DNA from: CAISIP01 sp031396205
Lineage (GTDB): Bacteria; Pseudomonadota; Gammaproteobacteria; Burkholderiales; Burkholderiaceae_C
Direction of reading: 5' to 3'
NCBI GenBank assembly: GCA_031396205.1
Contig: JANNKH010000074.1
Coordinates: 1 to 64,000 of the forward strand
Length of the DNA: 64,000 nt
Shown here: positions 1-8,553 of the stretch, in pieces
Position numbering within the stretch: position 1 is the stretch's first letter
How the letters are laid out: each line of letters opens with the position of its first letter
The notes under the pieces: model-generated
The model's input: the letters and a program-made list of their open reading frames with translations, nothing else
Told to the model about the DNA's origin: nothing
Databases searched by the model: none
Made by a program: the position numbers and the translations under genes

Positions 1-1506
1 GTCGAAGATGGCGGTGATCAGCCCCAGGTGGTGGACACGCTGGGCGGTCGCATGCACGTGCGCTGGGACCAGGATGCGGCGGCCACGCCGCACGGCCAAT
101 TGGTGTTCTTTGCCGAATTTTTGGCTACCACGGGCGTGTTCGAGCGCTGGGTCTCGCAGTGTCCGCTGGAGTACCGCAGCGGCAACGCGCCGGACAAGCG
201 CGACGTGCTGGGCACGCTGATGATGGGAATGCTGGCAGGGCACCGTCGTTATGCCCACATCACGGCTCTGCGTGGGGACGCGGTGGCCGCGCAGGCGCTG
301 GGCATGAACAAGGTAGTCAGCGAAGATGCGCTGCGCCGGGCCTTGGAGCGTATCGAGGAGGCCGCCAGCACGGCGTGGATGCGCCCGGCGCTGATGCATT
401 CGGTGCGCGAGGCGCTGGACAAACCGTGGGTTCTGGACATCGACGCGACGATCAAGCCGCTGTATGGGCGCCAGGAGGGCGCCGAGATTGGCTACAACCC
501 GGCCAAGCCCAAGCGACCCAGCCACGTGCTGCACACCTTCTGGGTAGGCAACTTGCGCCTGGTGCTGGACGTGCAGGTCAGCTCGGGCAAGCAGCACACC
601 AGCGTTCACGCCAAGGCGGCATTGGCACGGCTGCTCGACGAGTTGGGCGACAAACGCCCGGCGATGGTCAGGGGAGACTCGGGCTACGGCAACGAGGGCA
701 TCTTGCTGGAGTTGGAGAGCCGCAGCCAGCCCTATCTGATGCGACTGCGCCAGACTGCCAATGTGCAGCGCCTGGTGGCGCGGCAGTTCGAGCGCCAGGA
801 CTGGAGCCGACCCGACAACCAGGGCTGCCAGATGGTGGAAGACCAGTTGCAGCTACACGGCTGGAGCAAGAAGCGCCGCGTGGTGGTCGTGCGCCAGCGG
901 ATCCGAGGTGGGATCGCGCGCGAGAGGCGGGTCGACGGCAAGCAGCTCAGACTCGATTTGGCAGGACCCAGCGTGCACGAGGGTGATCGACTGTGGGAGT
1001 ACGCAGTGATGGTGACCGACGTGGGGTACCCCATCGAGTCCATCGGGCAACTCTACCGTGACCGTGCCGACTGCGAGAACGGGTTTGACGAACTCAAGAA
1101 CCAGTGGGGGATGAGCGGCTTCACCACGCAGGACATCAACCGCTGCCAGACCACGGCACGCGCCTGTGCGTTGGTCTACAACTGGTGGAGCTGGTACTGC
1201 CGAGCGGCCAACCCGGGCGCTCGGATGGAGGCAATCACGAGCAGGCCACTGCTGCTGGCGGCGGTGGGCAAGGCATCAAGTCACGCCGGTCAGACCACGC
1301 TGTATCTGACGCCCATGCATGGCAAGGCCAGCATGCTCAGATCGTTGATCGCCAATATCCGCGCGGCTTTACAGCATGTCAGGTTCACTGCGGAGCAGTT
1401 CAAGGCGACAGACCCATGGGCGGTGCTGATGCGCTACGTAAGCGACAAGATCGCGCCCACACTCGGACCGTTCAGGCCCCCAGATGCCCTGCCAGCTACC
1501 GGGTAA
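1..1506 (+). CDS. IS4/IS1380-type DDE transposase (5' end outside window)
   Basis: The frame is open from base 1; the first in-window start is the GTG at 28, but the nine preceding codons read as ordinary protein, so the true start probably lies upstream of the window. About 490 residues are visible. The C-terminal half carries the Y-x2-R-x3-E-x6-K signature of IS4-superfamily transposases (YRDRADCENGFDELK, near residue 340), and DIDATIKPLYG near residue 138 fits the first catalytic Asp. RGDSGYGNE near residue 220 fits the second. The product cuts and joins the ends of its own element. It looks intact apart from the missing 5' end. IS4 versus IS1380 assignment is uncertain without a search. 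Confidence 0.85.
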   Translation, partial: VEDGGDQPQVVDTLGGRMHVRWDQDAAATPHGQLVFFAEFLATTGVFERWVSQCPLEYRSGNAPDKRDVLGTLMMGMLAGHRRYAHITALRGDAVAAQALGMNKVVSEDALRRALERIEEAASTAWMRPALMHSVREALDKPWVLDIDATIKPLYGRQEGAEIGYNPAKPKRPSHVLHTFWVGNLRLVLDVQVSSGKQHTSVHAKAALARLLDELGDKRPAMVRGDSGYGNEGILLELESRSQPYLMRLRQTANVQRLVARQFERQDWSRPDNQGCQMVEDQLQLHGWSKKRRVVVVRQRIRGGIARERRVDGKQLRLDLAGPSVHEGDRLWEYAVMVTDVGYPIESIGQLYRDRADCENGFDELKNQWGMSGFTTQDINRCQTTARACALVYNWWSWYCRAANPGARMEAITSRPLLLAAVGKASSHAGQTTLYLTPMHGKASMLRSLIANIRAALQHVRFTAEQFKATDPWAVLMRYVSDKIAPTLGPFRPPDALPATG

Positions 1507-1520
1507 CTGCCGGATTTAGG

Positions 1521-1569
1521 TTCAGGCGCATCGCAAGGGGCCCGTAGGGCGACTGAAGATGCGCCTGAA
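1521..1569. repeat. 12-bp inverted repeat at the junction of two insertion sequences
   Basis: TTCAGGCGCATC at 1521-1532 is repeated in inverse orientation at 1558-1569, separated by 25 bases. It lies 15 bases after the transposase stop and just before the IS3-type element. It may be the right end of the first IS facing a second copy of that end, or a transcription terminator; the flanks do not decide. Confidence 0.45.
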
Positions 1570-1587
1570 TCGGCGTCGCCGCCCGTG

Positions 1588-1980
1588 ATGCCAGCCACCA
1601 ATTCTGAGGTCGTTCCGAACGCGCGTCGGCGCAGTTTCTCCAACGCAGCTACCAAACGCCGCATTCTGGAGGCCGTGGACCGGTGCACCCAACCCGGCGA
1701 GGTCGGTGCTTTGCTGCGCCGTGAAGGGGTCTATTCGTCCTCACTGACCACTTGGCGCCGTCAGCGTGATGCCGCCGACCTTGCAGAGCTGGCACCGCGC
1801 AAGCGAGGCCCCAAGGCCGATCCCGCCCGGGCGGACACGGTGCTCATCGCCCAACTGACCCGCGACAACCAGCGCCTGCAGGTCAGCCTTGACAAGGCCA
1901 ATCTGGTCCTCGAGGTCCAAAAAAAACTTGCAGTTCTGTTGGGCTTGGCTACAGCCGACGACAAGCACGGCAACACCTGA
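1588..1980 (+). CDS. IS3-family transposase OrfA
   Basis: A 130-residue protein with an N-terminal helix-turn-helix (RRSFSNAATKRRILEAVDRC onward) followed by a heptad-rich segment (LIAQLTRDNQRLQVSLDKAN) typical of the leucine zipper in IS3 OrfA. OrfA binds the element ends and dimerises; with OrfB it forms the active transposase through -1 frameshifting. ATG 1588 is preceded in frame by GTG 1585; neither has a clear ribosome binding site. The stop overlaps the orfB ATG by one base. Confidence 0.8.
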   Translation: MPATNSEVVPNARRRSFSNAATKRRILEAVDRCTQPGEVGALLRREGVYSSSLTTWRRQRDAADLAELAPRKRGPKADPARADTVLIAQLTRDNQRLQVSLDKANLVLEVQKKLAVLLGLATADDKHGNT

Positions 1981-3024
1981 TGACGAGCGTGCAAGAACTC
2001 ATCCCGACCCATGGCGCCGTGGCAGCGTACCTGGTCCTGGGGCTGCCGCGTGGCGCGCCTGGTCGGTATCTCGCCAGCCAGCGCCGTGCAGCCTTTGTAG
2101 GGCCCAGGGCGGCGCGGCGCATGCGCCCACGATCGCCGATGGCCTTGGACGTCCTGGAGAACCAAGCGCTGCTCGACACGCTCAACAGCGAACGCTTCGT
2201 GGACACGGCGCCAGCGGCCGTACACGCCACGCTGCTCGACGAGGGCCGCTACCTTGGCTCGGTGCGCACCATGTACCGATTGCTGGCACGCACCGGTGGC
2301 TCGCGCGAGCGGCGCAACCAGCTCGTTCACCCGGCCTACACGAAGCCCGAGCTGCTGGCCATCGCCCCCGGCCCCCAACCAGGTCTGGTCCTGGGACATC
2401 ACCAAGCTGCGCGGACCGGCCAAGTGGACGTACTTCCACCGGTACGTGATCCTGGATATCTTCAGCCGCTATGTCGTGGGTTGGCTGATCGCCGAGCGTG
2501 AGAATTCGGATCTGGCTGAGCAACTCATCGCCGATACCGTGGGCCGCCACAACGTCGGGCGCGGCATGCTCACCCTGCACGCCGACCGCGGTACCAAAAT
2601 GCGCTCCAAACCGGTGGCCGCCTTGCTGGTCGACCTGGACGTTGCCAAGAGTCACAGCCGTCCCTACGTGTCCGACGACAACCCGTTCAGCGAGGCCCAA
2701 TTCAAGACCTTGAAGTACCGCCCCGACTTCCCTGCGCGTTTCGGTTGCCGGGCCGATGCACGCGCTTTCTGTCAGCAATTCTTCGCCTGGTACAACGACG
2801 AGCACCAACACTCAGGCATCGGCTACATGACCCCCCGCAGCATTCACTACGGCACGGTACAGGCCATACATGCCAATCGGCAAGCCACCCTGGACGAAGC
2901 CTTCCTGGCCCACCCAAACCGCTTCAAGGGCAAGCAGCCCCATCGCCTCCCGACCGAGGTATGGATCAACCCACTGAAGGAATCAAACAACCTGAAAATC
3001 ACCCAACCCCACACACTAAATTAG
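1980..3024 (+). pseudogene. IS3-family transposase OrfB, frameshifted
   Basis: Homology to IS3 OrfB starts in the frame of ATG 1980 (SERFVDTAPAAVHATLLDEG) and continues after about 2376 in the next frame (NQVWSWDITKLRGPAKWTYF) to the stop at 3024. Deleting one C from the five-C run at 2372-2376 would join the halves cleanly. The catalytic triad survives in the second frame: D in WDIT, D in LHADRG, E in DNPFSEAQFK. The frameshift either inactivates the protein or is a sequencing error in a homopolymer; it is not at the normal programmed frameshift site, which lies between orfA and orfB. Confidence 0.75.
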
Positions 3025-3108
3025 TTCCGCCACGTGCACCATAGTCATTGACACGCTCCGCTCGCGCCCGTTTTCCCGACCATAAAGACTGGGAGTCAAC
3101 GTATCGTG

Positions 3109-3987
3109 CTATGAATTGGCGGCGCCACGCAGAATTGGCCGTATGAACTTCAGCAAAAGCTGCTGAAGTGGATTGGCGTTACCAAAGGGTCGCCAAGTGA
3201 ATTTGAGCTTCTGGTGGAAAGCGTCAAATTGCATCGCCCAAGGCACCGGCCGGATTGCGCCCCTACTGAGCAGCACCTTCATAACTGAAGCTCCCATTAC
3301 GCCAGCGCAGAGCTCACAAGCCATGATAGTCGAAGGCCCACGTTTCTCTTGGAAGTTCACTGACTCTGGAGCCACCAAATAGGAGCGTTGCAGCATTGCA
3401 GGCGACAGGCCAGCGATAAAGCGGGCGTATTGCTCCTGCAGGTCCTGGCCTTGCCACAGAAAATACTCCTCAGCGCTCATCCCAGTTGGAGAAAAATATA
3501 GCAGCGCCACGCCAATACCGAGCGGCGCAGCGGTCAAGACTGGAATACCTTTCTCGCGGCACTTGGCAAACACCAATCGCCTAGCGGGCAAGGCAAAGAA
3601 GTCGAGTCCGTCAACATAAACATCGACATCCTTGAGAAATTCCTCTACGTTTTTCGCCGTAACGCCCTCTGGAAATTGCCGCAAGTCTATATTTGGATTG
3701 ATGTCCAGTACCATTCGGGCCAAAGTTGTAATCTTAGATTGCCCCATAAATTGCAGGAATGCCCCTGCCTGACGATTCAGATTGTGAACATCAAAGTCGT
3801 CAAAATCTGAGATCGTGAAGTTTGTGATTCCAAGACGCGCCAACGTCAACAAATGTCCGCCGCCAACACCTCCGAGACCGGCAATACCAATGCGAGCGTT
3901 GCGAAGTTTGACCTGTTCTGCCTTTGTAACCCATCCGAAATTGCGCGAAAAGGCGCGTTCGTAATTAAAAGGAATTGCAGATACCAT
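3109..3987 (-). CDS. ThiF/MoeB-family E1-like adenylyltransferase
   Basis: A 292-residue protein with the Rossmann nucleotide motif GLGGVG (residues 37-42), acidic residues D61-D64 and the NRQ motif (71-73) that contacts ATP in ThiF, MoeB and ubiquitin E1 enzymes. Such enzymes adenylate the C-terminal glycine of a ubiquitin-like sulfur carrier. Only one CxxC is present (C224, C227), so the four-cysteine zinc site of MoeB is incomplete, and no carrier protein with a C-terminal Gly-Gly is encoded nearby. It is divergent from the nitroreductase-like gene, sharing a 61-base promoter gap. ThiF-like proteins also act in peptide modification and in ThiF-nitroreductase fusions, so the substrate is unknown. 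No strong ribosome binding site precedes the ATG. Confidence 0.75.
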   Translation of the reverse strand: MVSAIPFNYERAFSRNFGWVTKAEQVKLRNARIGIAGLGGVGGGHLLTLARLGITNFTISDFDDFDVHNLNRQAGAFLQFMGQSKITTLARMVLDINPNIDLRQFPEGVTAKNVEEFLKDVDVYVDGLDFFALPARRLVFAKCREKGIPVLTAAPLGIGVALLYFSPTGMSAEEYFLWQGQDLQEQYARFIAGLSPAMLQRSYLVAPESVNFQEKRGPSTIMACELCAGVMGASVMKVLLSRGAIRPVPWAMQFDAFHQKLKFTWRPFGNANPLQQLLLKFIRPILRGAANS

Positions 3988-4048
3988 GGAAGGAGCTCAT
4001 CAATGATTATGTCCTATTGTGCCGCCGAATACTAAGCAAGGATGCGAC

Positions 4049-5116
4049 GTGACTACTGATACCCTGACTAAGATCCTCGATTTGGCGCGATGGGCCCCCA
4101 GCGGCGACAACGCTCAGCCGTGGCGGTTCGAAATTGTCGATGGGCAAACTGTGCGGGTCCATGGCTTCGACACACGAGACCATGTGCTTTATGACTTTGA
4201 TGGACATGCGAGTCACATTGCCCATGGGGCCCTATTGGAAACGATGCGTATCGCCGCGACCAGTCTTGCGTTGTCTGCATCTTGGTTCATCATCAATCCT
4301 GGAAATGACCGCAATCCTGTTTACGAGGTCAGTTTTTCAGAGGATCTCACGATAACGCGTGACCCACTCCAGGAATGCATTGAAAGACGAACAGTGCAAC
4401 GTCGCCCAATGAAAACAACCCCTCTGACGTCAACTCAGCGTCAGGCATTGGTGACTGCAGTTGGGCAAGATTACCAGATCCAGTTTTTCGAAAGTCACAT
4501 CATGCGCTGGACCATTGCGCGATTGCTTTGGAATAGCGCAAAAATTCGCCTAACTTGCCCAGAAGCATACTTGGTGCACAAAGAAATCATTGAATGGCGA
4601 GCGCGATTCAGCGAAGACCGGATTCCTGAAAAGGCGGTGGGCGTGAGCCCTGTAACCGCACGCATGATGGAATGGGTTCTAAAAAGCTGGGGACGCGTGC
4701 ACTTCTTTAACCGCTTCTTAATGGGTACCATCGCGCCCCGCGTCGAACTCGACCTGCTGCCTGGCTTCTTCTGTGCCGCGCATCTACTGGTACGACCCTC
4801 AAAGTCGCCCGAATGCCTTGCCGATTGGGTTCGCTTGGGCGGCGCTTGGCAACGCATCTGGTTAACAGCAACCTTTCAGGGTCTACACCTCCAGCCCCAG
4901 ATGACTCCAATAATCTTTCGCTGGTACGCGAGAGCCGGCCGGACATTTTCGGCAGACGCAACACTAATGAGAGAGGCACTAAAGCTGTCCGACGACCTTG
5001 AGCGTCTCGCCACGGCAACTCCGGACGACTGCATTGGCTTTTTCGCCAGAGTGGGAACATCTGACGAGCCAAGCAGTCGATCACTCAGGCTTGATATGTC
5101 TATGCTGATGAAATAG
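4049..5116 (+). CDS. nitroreductase-like FMN-binding protein
   Basis: A 355-residue protein whose N-terminus carries the nitroreductase/Acg-type motif (RWAPSGDNAQPWRF, residues 14-27), followed by a second half resembling the large Acg-like nitroreductases. Such proteins bind FMN; many catalyse NAD(P)H-dependent reduction, and some sequester flavin or oxidise a modified peptide. GTG 4049 is chosen because AAGGA lies 6 bases upstream; a TTG 30 bases upstream in frame lacks this. It is divergent from the ThiF-like gene. In mycobacteria the two domain types are, from memory, fused in one polypeptide (MoeY type), which suggests joint function. Substrate not known. Confidence 0.7.
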   Translation: MTTDTLTKILDLARWAPSGDNAQPWRFEIVDGQTVRVHGFDTRDHVLYDFDGHASHIAHGALLETMRIAATSLALSASWFIINPGNDRNPVYEVSFSEDLTITRDPLQECIERRTVQRRPMKTTPLTSTQRQALVTAVGQDYQIQFFESHIMRWTIARLLWNSAKIRLTCPEAYLVHKEIIEWRARFSEDRIPEKAVGVSPVTARMMEWVLKSWGRVHFFNRFLMGTIAPRVELDLLPGFFCAAHLLVRPSKSPECLADWVRLGGAWQRIWLTATFQGLHLQPQMTPIIFRWYARAGRTFSADATLMREALKLSDDLERLATATPDDCIGFFARVGTSDEPSSRSLRLDMSMLMK

Positions 5117-5125
5117 GAACGCCAA

Positions 5126-5959
5126 CTAATACGCTTTTTGCGGCTTGAGATGAAGCAATGCTGTTCCGCTTAGGATCAGCAGAATACCGGCGCCACGCAA
5201 ATGGGTTATATGTTCAGCAAATATCGCGATGCCAGCCAATACTGCAACTGCATTAGCCAGCGCCAACTGCAACGGAACAATGACCGCTGCCCGCCCCCGC
5301 TGAAATGCAGCCTGCAGCAATACAAGGCCTGCGACGTTGGCGACTATCACCCAAAAAAGCAAAGGATCGGCCAGTATGTCCCATGTCGAAACGATCCCGC
5401 CGGCATTGGAGTAGCCTGAGGTTAACGCCTTGGTCAATACAGATCCCGCACCAAAACACATACCAACAACTATTGCTAGCAATATTTCCGGTCTTCGGGT
5501 TCTCCGATTCAACATTAACAAAGTGGCTCCGATGACTAGTAGCACTAGCATCAGCAACAATAATCGGCCTTCACCAAAACCGACAGTTGTCGTCTTATTA
5601 GCTTTAGCTGCAAGTGCGACCGCACCAACGACCGTCAGCAGGACGCCAATCCACTCAACTCGTGCCAAACGCTCCTTGAGGAAAACCACCGCCAGCACCA
5701 CCAAGAGCAAATCGCCGGACGACATCAATGGTTGCACGAGACTGATATCGCCCAATGCTGTCGCCTGGACAAACAGCACCCAACCTAAACTCGTCGACAG
5801 AAATCCAAGCATCCACTTCCAGTTCGTCGCCAACGCCTCGACCACCTCCCATATAGGAGCTCCCCCAATCTTGGGCTGACCTTCGGCAGACAACTTCCAG
5901 AGAAAGTAGCCAAGCTGAATCAGCAAGGTAGCAGCGAGCGTCACTAGAACGACAGTCAT
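5126..5959 (-). CDS. EamA/DMT-family membrane transporter
   Basis: A 277-residue hydrophobic protein with about ten predicted membrane segments in two repeats (residues 1-140 and 150-275), the layout of the drug/metabolite transporter superfamily. It probably exports a small metabolite across the inner membrane. The ATG at 5959 starts directly at the first membrane segment; the frame is open for 32 more codons upstream, but those codons look unlike a family N-terminus. It converges with the nitroreductase-like gene, whose stop is 9 bases away. Base composition is lower in GC than the flanking core genes. Confidence 0.7.
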   Translation of the reverse strand: MTVVLVTLAATLLIQLGYFLWKLSAEGQPKIGGAPIWEVVEALATNWKWMLGFLSTSLGWVLFVQATALGDISLVQPLMSSGDLLLVVLAVVFLKERLARVEWIGVLLTVVGAVALAAKANKTTTVGFGEGRLLLLMLVLLVIGATLLMLNRRTRRPEILLAIVVGMCFGAGSVLTKALTSGYSNAGGIVSTWDILADPLLFWVIVANVAGLVLLQAAFQRGRAAVIVPLQLALANAVAVLAGIAIFAEHITHLRGAGILLILSGTALLHLKPQKAY

Positions 5960-6343
5960 GTGGCTGATAACGATTGAATTGCAACAGGGAAGCGCCTTTC
6001 GACTCTCATACCTGCCAAATGTGAAAATGGTCAACACGCTCTGCCGCAAGCACAACTAAACAAGATCAAGGCATCAATCGCATGGGCTACCACTACCGGC
6101 GTAAACGACCAGTCATCCCCTGTCAAGCTTGCCGTTAGGGGTAGGAACTCACTTCCCACGGAATGATAGACAACTCGTGGTTGGATGTTTGCACATTTTC
6201 AACCGTCACCGAGCAGATGCCACAGAAACCGAAAGCTCAACAGAGACCTCATAGAGCCAGCGGCAACGATGTCAATCAGGCATTTCACTGTTGCTGCGCG
6301 AACTACAAATATAGTGAAGGCGACTTACCCAGCACGCCAAAAG
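5960..6343. other. intergenic stretch without a recognisable gene
   Basis: These 384 bases lie upstream of the EamA gene and downstream of the terminator of the PEP-CTERM gene. Short open frames exist on the plus strand (for example 6163-6348), but they have no ribosome binding site and no protein-like character. The leftward promoter of the EamA gene must lie here; I could not locate it. Confidence 0.5.
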
Positions 6344-6375
6344 AATAGGCCCGATGGTACACCATCGGGCCTATT
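6344..6375 (-). terminator. rho-independent terminator of the PEP-CTERM gene
   Basis: A perfect 15-base inverted repeat (AATAGGCCCGATGGT and its complement) around a 2-base centre starts 17 bases past the stop of the leftward PEP-CTERM gene. On the minus strand it is followed by CTTTT, as expected for an intrinsic terminator. Confidence 0.85.
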
Positions 6376-6392
6376 TGCGATTTGACGGAACG

Positions 6393-7373
6393 TTATACTT
6401 GGCGACGACGGCGCGTCAGGCCAAGCCCAGCAATCGCCAATCCAACCAGCGCAAGTGAACCAGGCTCTGGAATTCTGTTGATCCGAAACGGATCGTTACT
6501 AGCAAACTGCCACGGCGAATCACCAGTTAAAAAATCACTATTTGCCTCAATCTCGCTTGTGCCAGCCACGTCTGTACAAGAGAACAATGGGCTTGCTATC
6601 TCCAAAGCCGAGCAAACGCGGCCGGCGGGGTTACCAATCGTACCGCCGACCTCTGTTTCATTAAATTCGTTGACCTTATTCACAGCACCAGCACTATAAG
6701 ACAAACCATAATTGATAAAGTCCAACGCTGAGAAGTTCTCGGTATTGGAATCAGTCCCCGGAATGGTCAGGTCTGTATGAGAATAAGCATAGCCCTCTGC
6801 CCCAAGCCCCAAACTCGCCCAAAAAGTGCCAGCAGTCGCCGCTGCGATACCAACGCCTGCGGTTGCACCACCCGCAGTAAATGTAGGCGTACCAGAGTAC
6901 AGGCGGAACATCTCACCGGCCAGAAGCAAACCAAACGGATCGATCGCGACGGTCCCAAGCGTAATGTGGGCGGATAGCGGATTTCCATGTGTGCCAGGAG
7001 GAATAAAAGACGCTACTTCCTGCGCAAAATAGCCAGTGAATCGATCGCCCGGAACGCTATTGAACGTGTCAAAGCCACTAACTTGTGACCTGACATTCTG
7101 AATGTCCAATATGCCAGCAAACACGTCACCGACGTTAATATTGCCCGCGATCGCAATATTCACTTTGCTGTAGCCAGCGGGATCGCCAGCCGTCTGACCA
7201 GGACCAGTGAGGCAAGCACCAACCGCACAGTCGGCCGTCAACCTGTACAAATTCTCAAAGTTGTTGAAAAAGATGCTGCTGCCGCCAGCCTCAAAATTGG
7301 GCGCTGCCAGAGCGGCTCCGCCAAATGACACTGCCAGCGCAACTGCTGTAAAACCTGTCCGAAGCAATTTCAT
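6393..7373 (-). CDS. PEP-CTERM sorting domain protein
   Basis: A 326-residue exported protein. It has a signal peptide (MKLLRTGFTAVALAVSFGGA, cleavage near ALA-AP) and a classical C-terminal tripartite signal: PEPGSLALVG, a hydrophobic helix, then RRRR. Exosortase (EpsH/XrtA) recognises this signal and anchors or releases the protein at the cell surface, usually in exopolysaccharide-forming bacteria. The middle is Gly/Ala/Thr-rich without a domain I recognise; two close Cys pairs could form disulfides. ATG 7373 has AAGGAG 6 bases upstream; a longer frame to 7457 is rejected for lack of a signal peptide. A sigma-54-type promoter lies 52-64 bases upstream and a strong terminator follows the stop. 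No exosortase gene is in the window. Confidence 0.9.
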   Translation of the reverse strand: MKLLRTGFTAVALAVSFGGAALAAPNFEAGGSSIFFNNFENLYRLTADCAVGACLTGPGQTAGDPAGYSKVNIAIAGNINVGDVFAGILDIQNVRSQVSGFDTFNSVPGDRFTGYFAQEVASFIPPGTHGNPLSAHITLGTVAIDPFGLLLAGEMFRLYSGTPTFTAGGATAGVGIAAATAGTFWASLGLGAEGYAYSHTDLTIPGTDSNTENFSALDFINYGLSYSAGAVNKVNEFNETEVGGTIGNPAGRVCSALEIASPLFSCTDVAGTSEIEANSDFLTGDSPWQFASNDPFRINRIPEPGSLALVGLAIAGLGLTRRRRQV

Positions 7374-7423
7374 GATTTTCTCCTTGAAGATACAACGACA
7401 AAACCGTCGTACAAAAACAGTGA

Positions 7424-7440
7424 AGCGATAATCATGCCAA
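7424..7440 (-). promoter_or_regulatory. candidate sigma-54 (-24/-12) promoter of the PEP-CTERM gene
   Basis: On the minus strand the sequence reads TTGGCATGATTATCGCT. The GG (7438-7437) and GC (7426-7425) doublets are separated by exactly 10 bases, and the match to the textbook TGGCACG-N4-TTGC has two mismatches. The predicted transcript would start near 7413, about 40 bases before the ATG. RpoN with the PrsK/PrsR two-component system is reported to drive PEP-CTERM genes in related bacteria (from memory). Confidence 0.6.
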
Positions 7441-7488
7441 GTCGTAATAAAACACATAAGTTATTGATTTAAATAAGAAATACTCCGT

Positions 7489-7502
7489 CCCAGTCGACTG
7501 GG
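7489..7502. repeat. 14-bp perfect palindrome upstream of the sigma-54 site
   Basis: CCCAGTCGACTGGG lies about 76-90 bases upstream of the inferred start of the PEP-CTERM transcript, a distance typical for an enhancer-binding protein site at a sigma-54 promoter. It is also 68 bases past the stop of the PIG-L gene, but no T tract follows, so a terminator is less likely. Confidence 0.35.
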
Positions 7503-7569
7503 GCAGACACGAACCTGTTCACTTGTAAGATTCATCGACAGGTCGATCATGATCTTGGCTTGGTGCCTT

Positions 7570-8553
7570 TCATTCTTGGAGGGCTGCACTATCAGCGCTA
7601 GACAACATCCAGTACCGTTCGGTTGCTATTGCGTCGTGGCTCAAACGTGTGGAGTAAGCCAGCAATGTAGATGCGCAGTCGTCACTAGAGGAGAAAAACT
7701 CGCGGAACTGACTGGCGTATGCGGCCATTGCAAAAATCTTTTGACTGAACTCTTGATCAATAGACAGGACCATCGGCCGCAAATAATTAACATCTGAGTT
7801 GCTGATCAGTGTTTTGTGCCGTGTTATCTGACAATAAAGATAAAAAGACACGACGGGCACTGCGCATCTGCGAACTATCCACGGCTCCAGGTTTCGCATT
7901 AACGCAGTGTTTGCATATGCCATCGATGCCTGCCACCAAGCGCGAGTCTGACTGACGGGCGCCAGACTTTCATCTGACCGCTGACGAGGGTATTTAGCGA
8001 TTTCGTTGAGCCGATATCTAGTGCTATGCGGAATGCAACAATATGGCGTGTCTTCGTAATAGACAAGACGATCTTTTTCTAGCCAAGATTCGAACACTAG
8101 GTACGTCAGCACATGGTCTACGTGCCAACCAATACCCAATGGCACGTACAACTGCTGGAAACTCGATCTGGCTAGTTCAGTGAAGATTCTCTTGCGCAAA
8201 ATCGGAAGCCAATCCATGTCTTCAGCAACCGGTGGTCGAAAGATATTACCTAATTGCCGGTAGGCCTCACGGCGAAATGAAACATCCAACTCGCCTATGC
8301 TGCGAGATTCGAATCCGAGTAAACGTGAAGCGTCCTCCTCTTCTTGATAGCGCTTTTCACTGAGAACTACGCCATGCGCCTTCACGTCCGAAAGGTAGCG
8401 CGTGAAAATATTGAGCACAAGAACTGGGCCGTCCTTAACCAATTGGGCGATTAGTCCACCACAAGAAAAGACCGCGTCATCCAAATGCGGCGAGATTATG
8501 ATCGCTCGATAATGTGGATTGCCCCTAGGCCTATCCATGGCATTTGACATCAT
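7570..8553 (-). CDS. PIG-L/LmbE-family deacetylase
   Basis: A 327-residue protein with the zinc-binding motif SPHLDDAVFSCGG (around residues 21-33) and a later HVDH (around 146), the two metal-ligand sites of the PIG-L/LmbE family. Members remove an N-acetyl group from N-acetylglucosaminyl lipids or thiol glycosides. ATG 8553 (or 8550) follows the family N-terminus; the gene overlaps the end of the glycosyltransferase gene by about 20 bases, which implies translational coupling. The pairing with a GT4 transferase suggests that the transferase adds an N-acetylhexosamine to an acceptor and this enzyme then deacetylates it. The acceptor is unknown. Confidence 0.8.
   Translation of the reverse strand: MMSNAMDRPRGNPHYRAIIISPHLDDAVFSCGGLIAQLVKDGPVLVLNIFTRYLSDVKAHGVVLSEKRYQEEEDASRLLGFESRSIGELDVSFRREAYRQLGNIFRPPVAEDMDWLPILRKRIFTELARSSFQQLYVPLGIGWHVDHVLTYLVFESWLEKDRLVYYEDTPYCCIPHSTRYRLNEIAKYPRQRSDESLAPVSQTRAWWQASMAYANTALMRNLEPWIVRRCAVPVVSFYLYCQITRHKTLISNSDVNYLRPMVLSIDQEFSQKIFAMAAYASQFREFFSSSDDCASTLLAYSTRLSHDAIATERYWMLSSADSAALQE

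Larger units (their letters stand above)
1554..3047 (+). mobile_element. IS3-family insertion sequence, orfB frameshifted
   Basis: An element of about 1.5 kb with orfA (1588-1980) and orfB (1980-3024) in the usual 1-base overlap (TGATG). The limits are estimates: TGA-x2-ATG at 1554 and its loosely matching inverse ending at 3047 are candidate ends, but the inverted repeat is weak and no target duplication could be recognised. The orfB reading frame is broken, so the copy is probably no longer autonomous. Confidence 0.5.

Noticed and set aside
1978..2400. Programmed frameshifting as the reason for the split IS3 orfB
   Set aside because: The normal IS3 frameshift site is at the orfA/orfB overlap near 1980; the break at about 2372 lies inside orfB and needs a deleted base to repair.
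6163..6385. Two small plus-strand frames
   Set aside because: No ribosome binding site, no protein-like pattern, and they run into the terminator stem of the PEP-CTERM gene.
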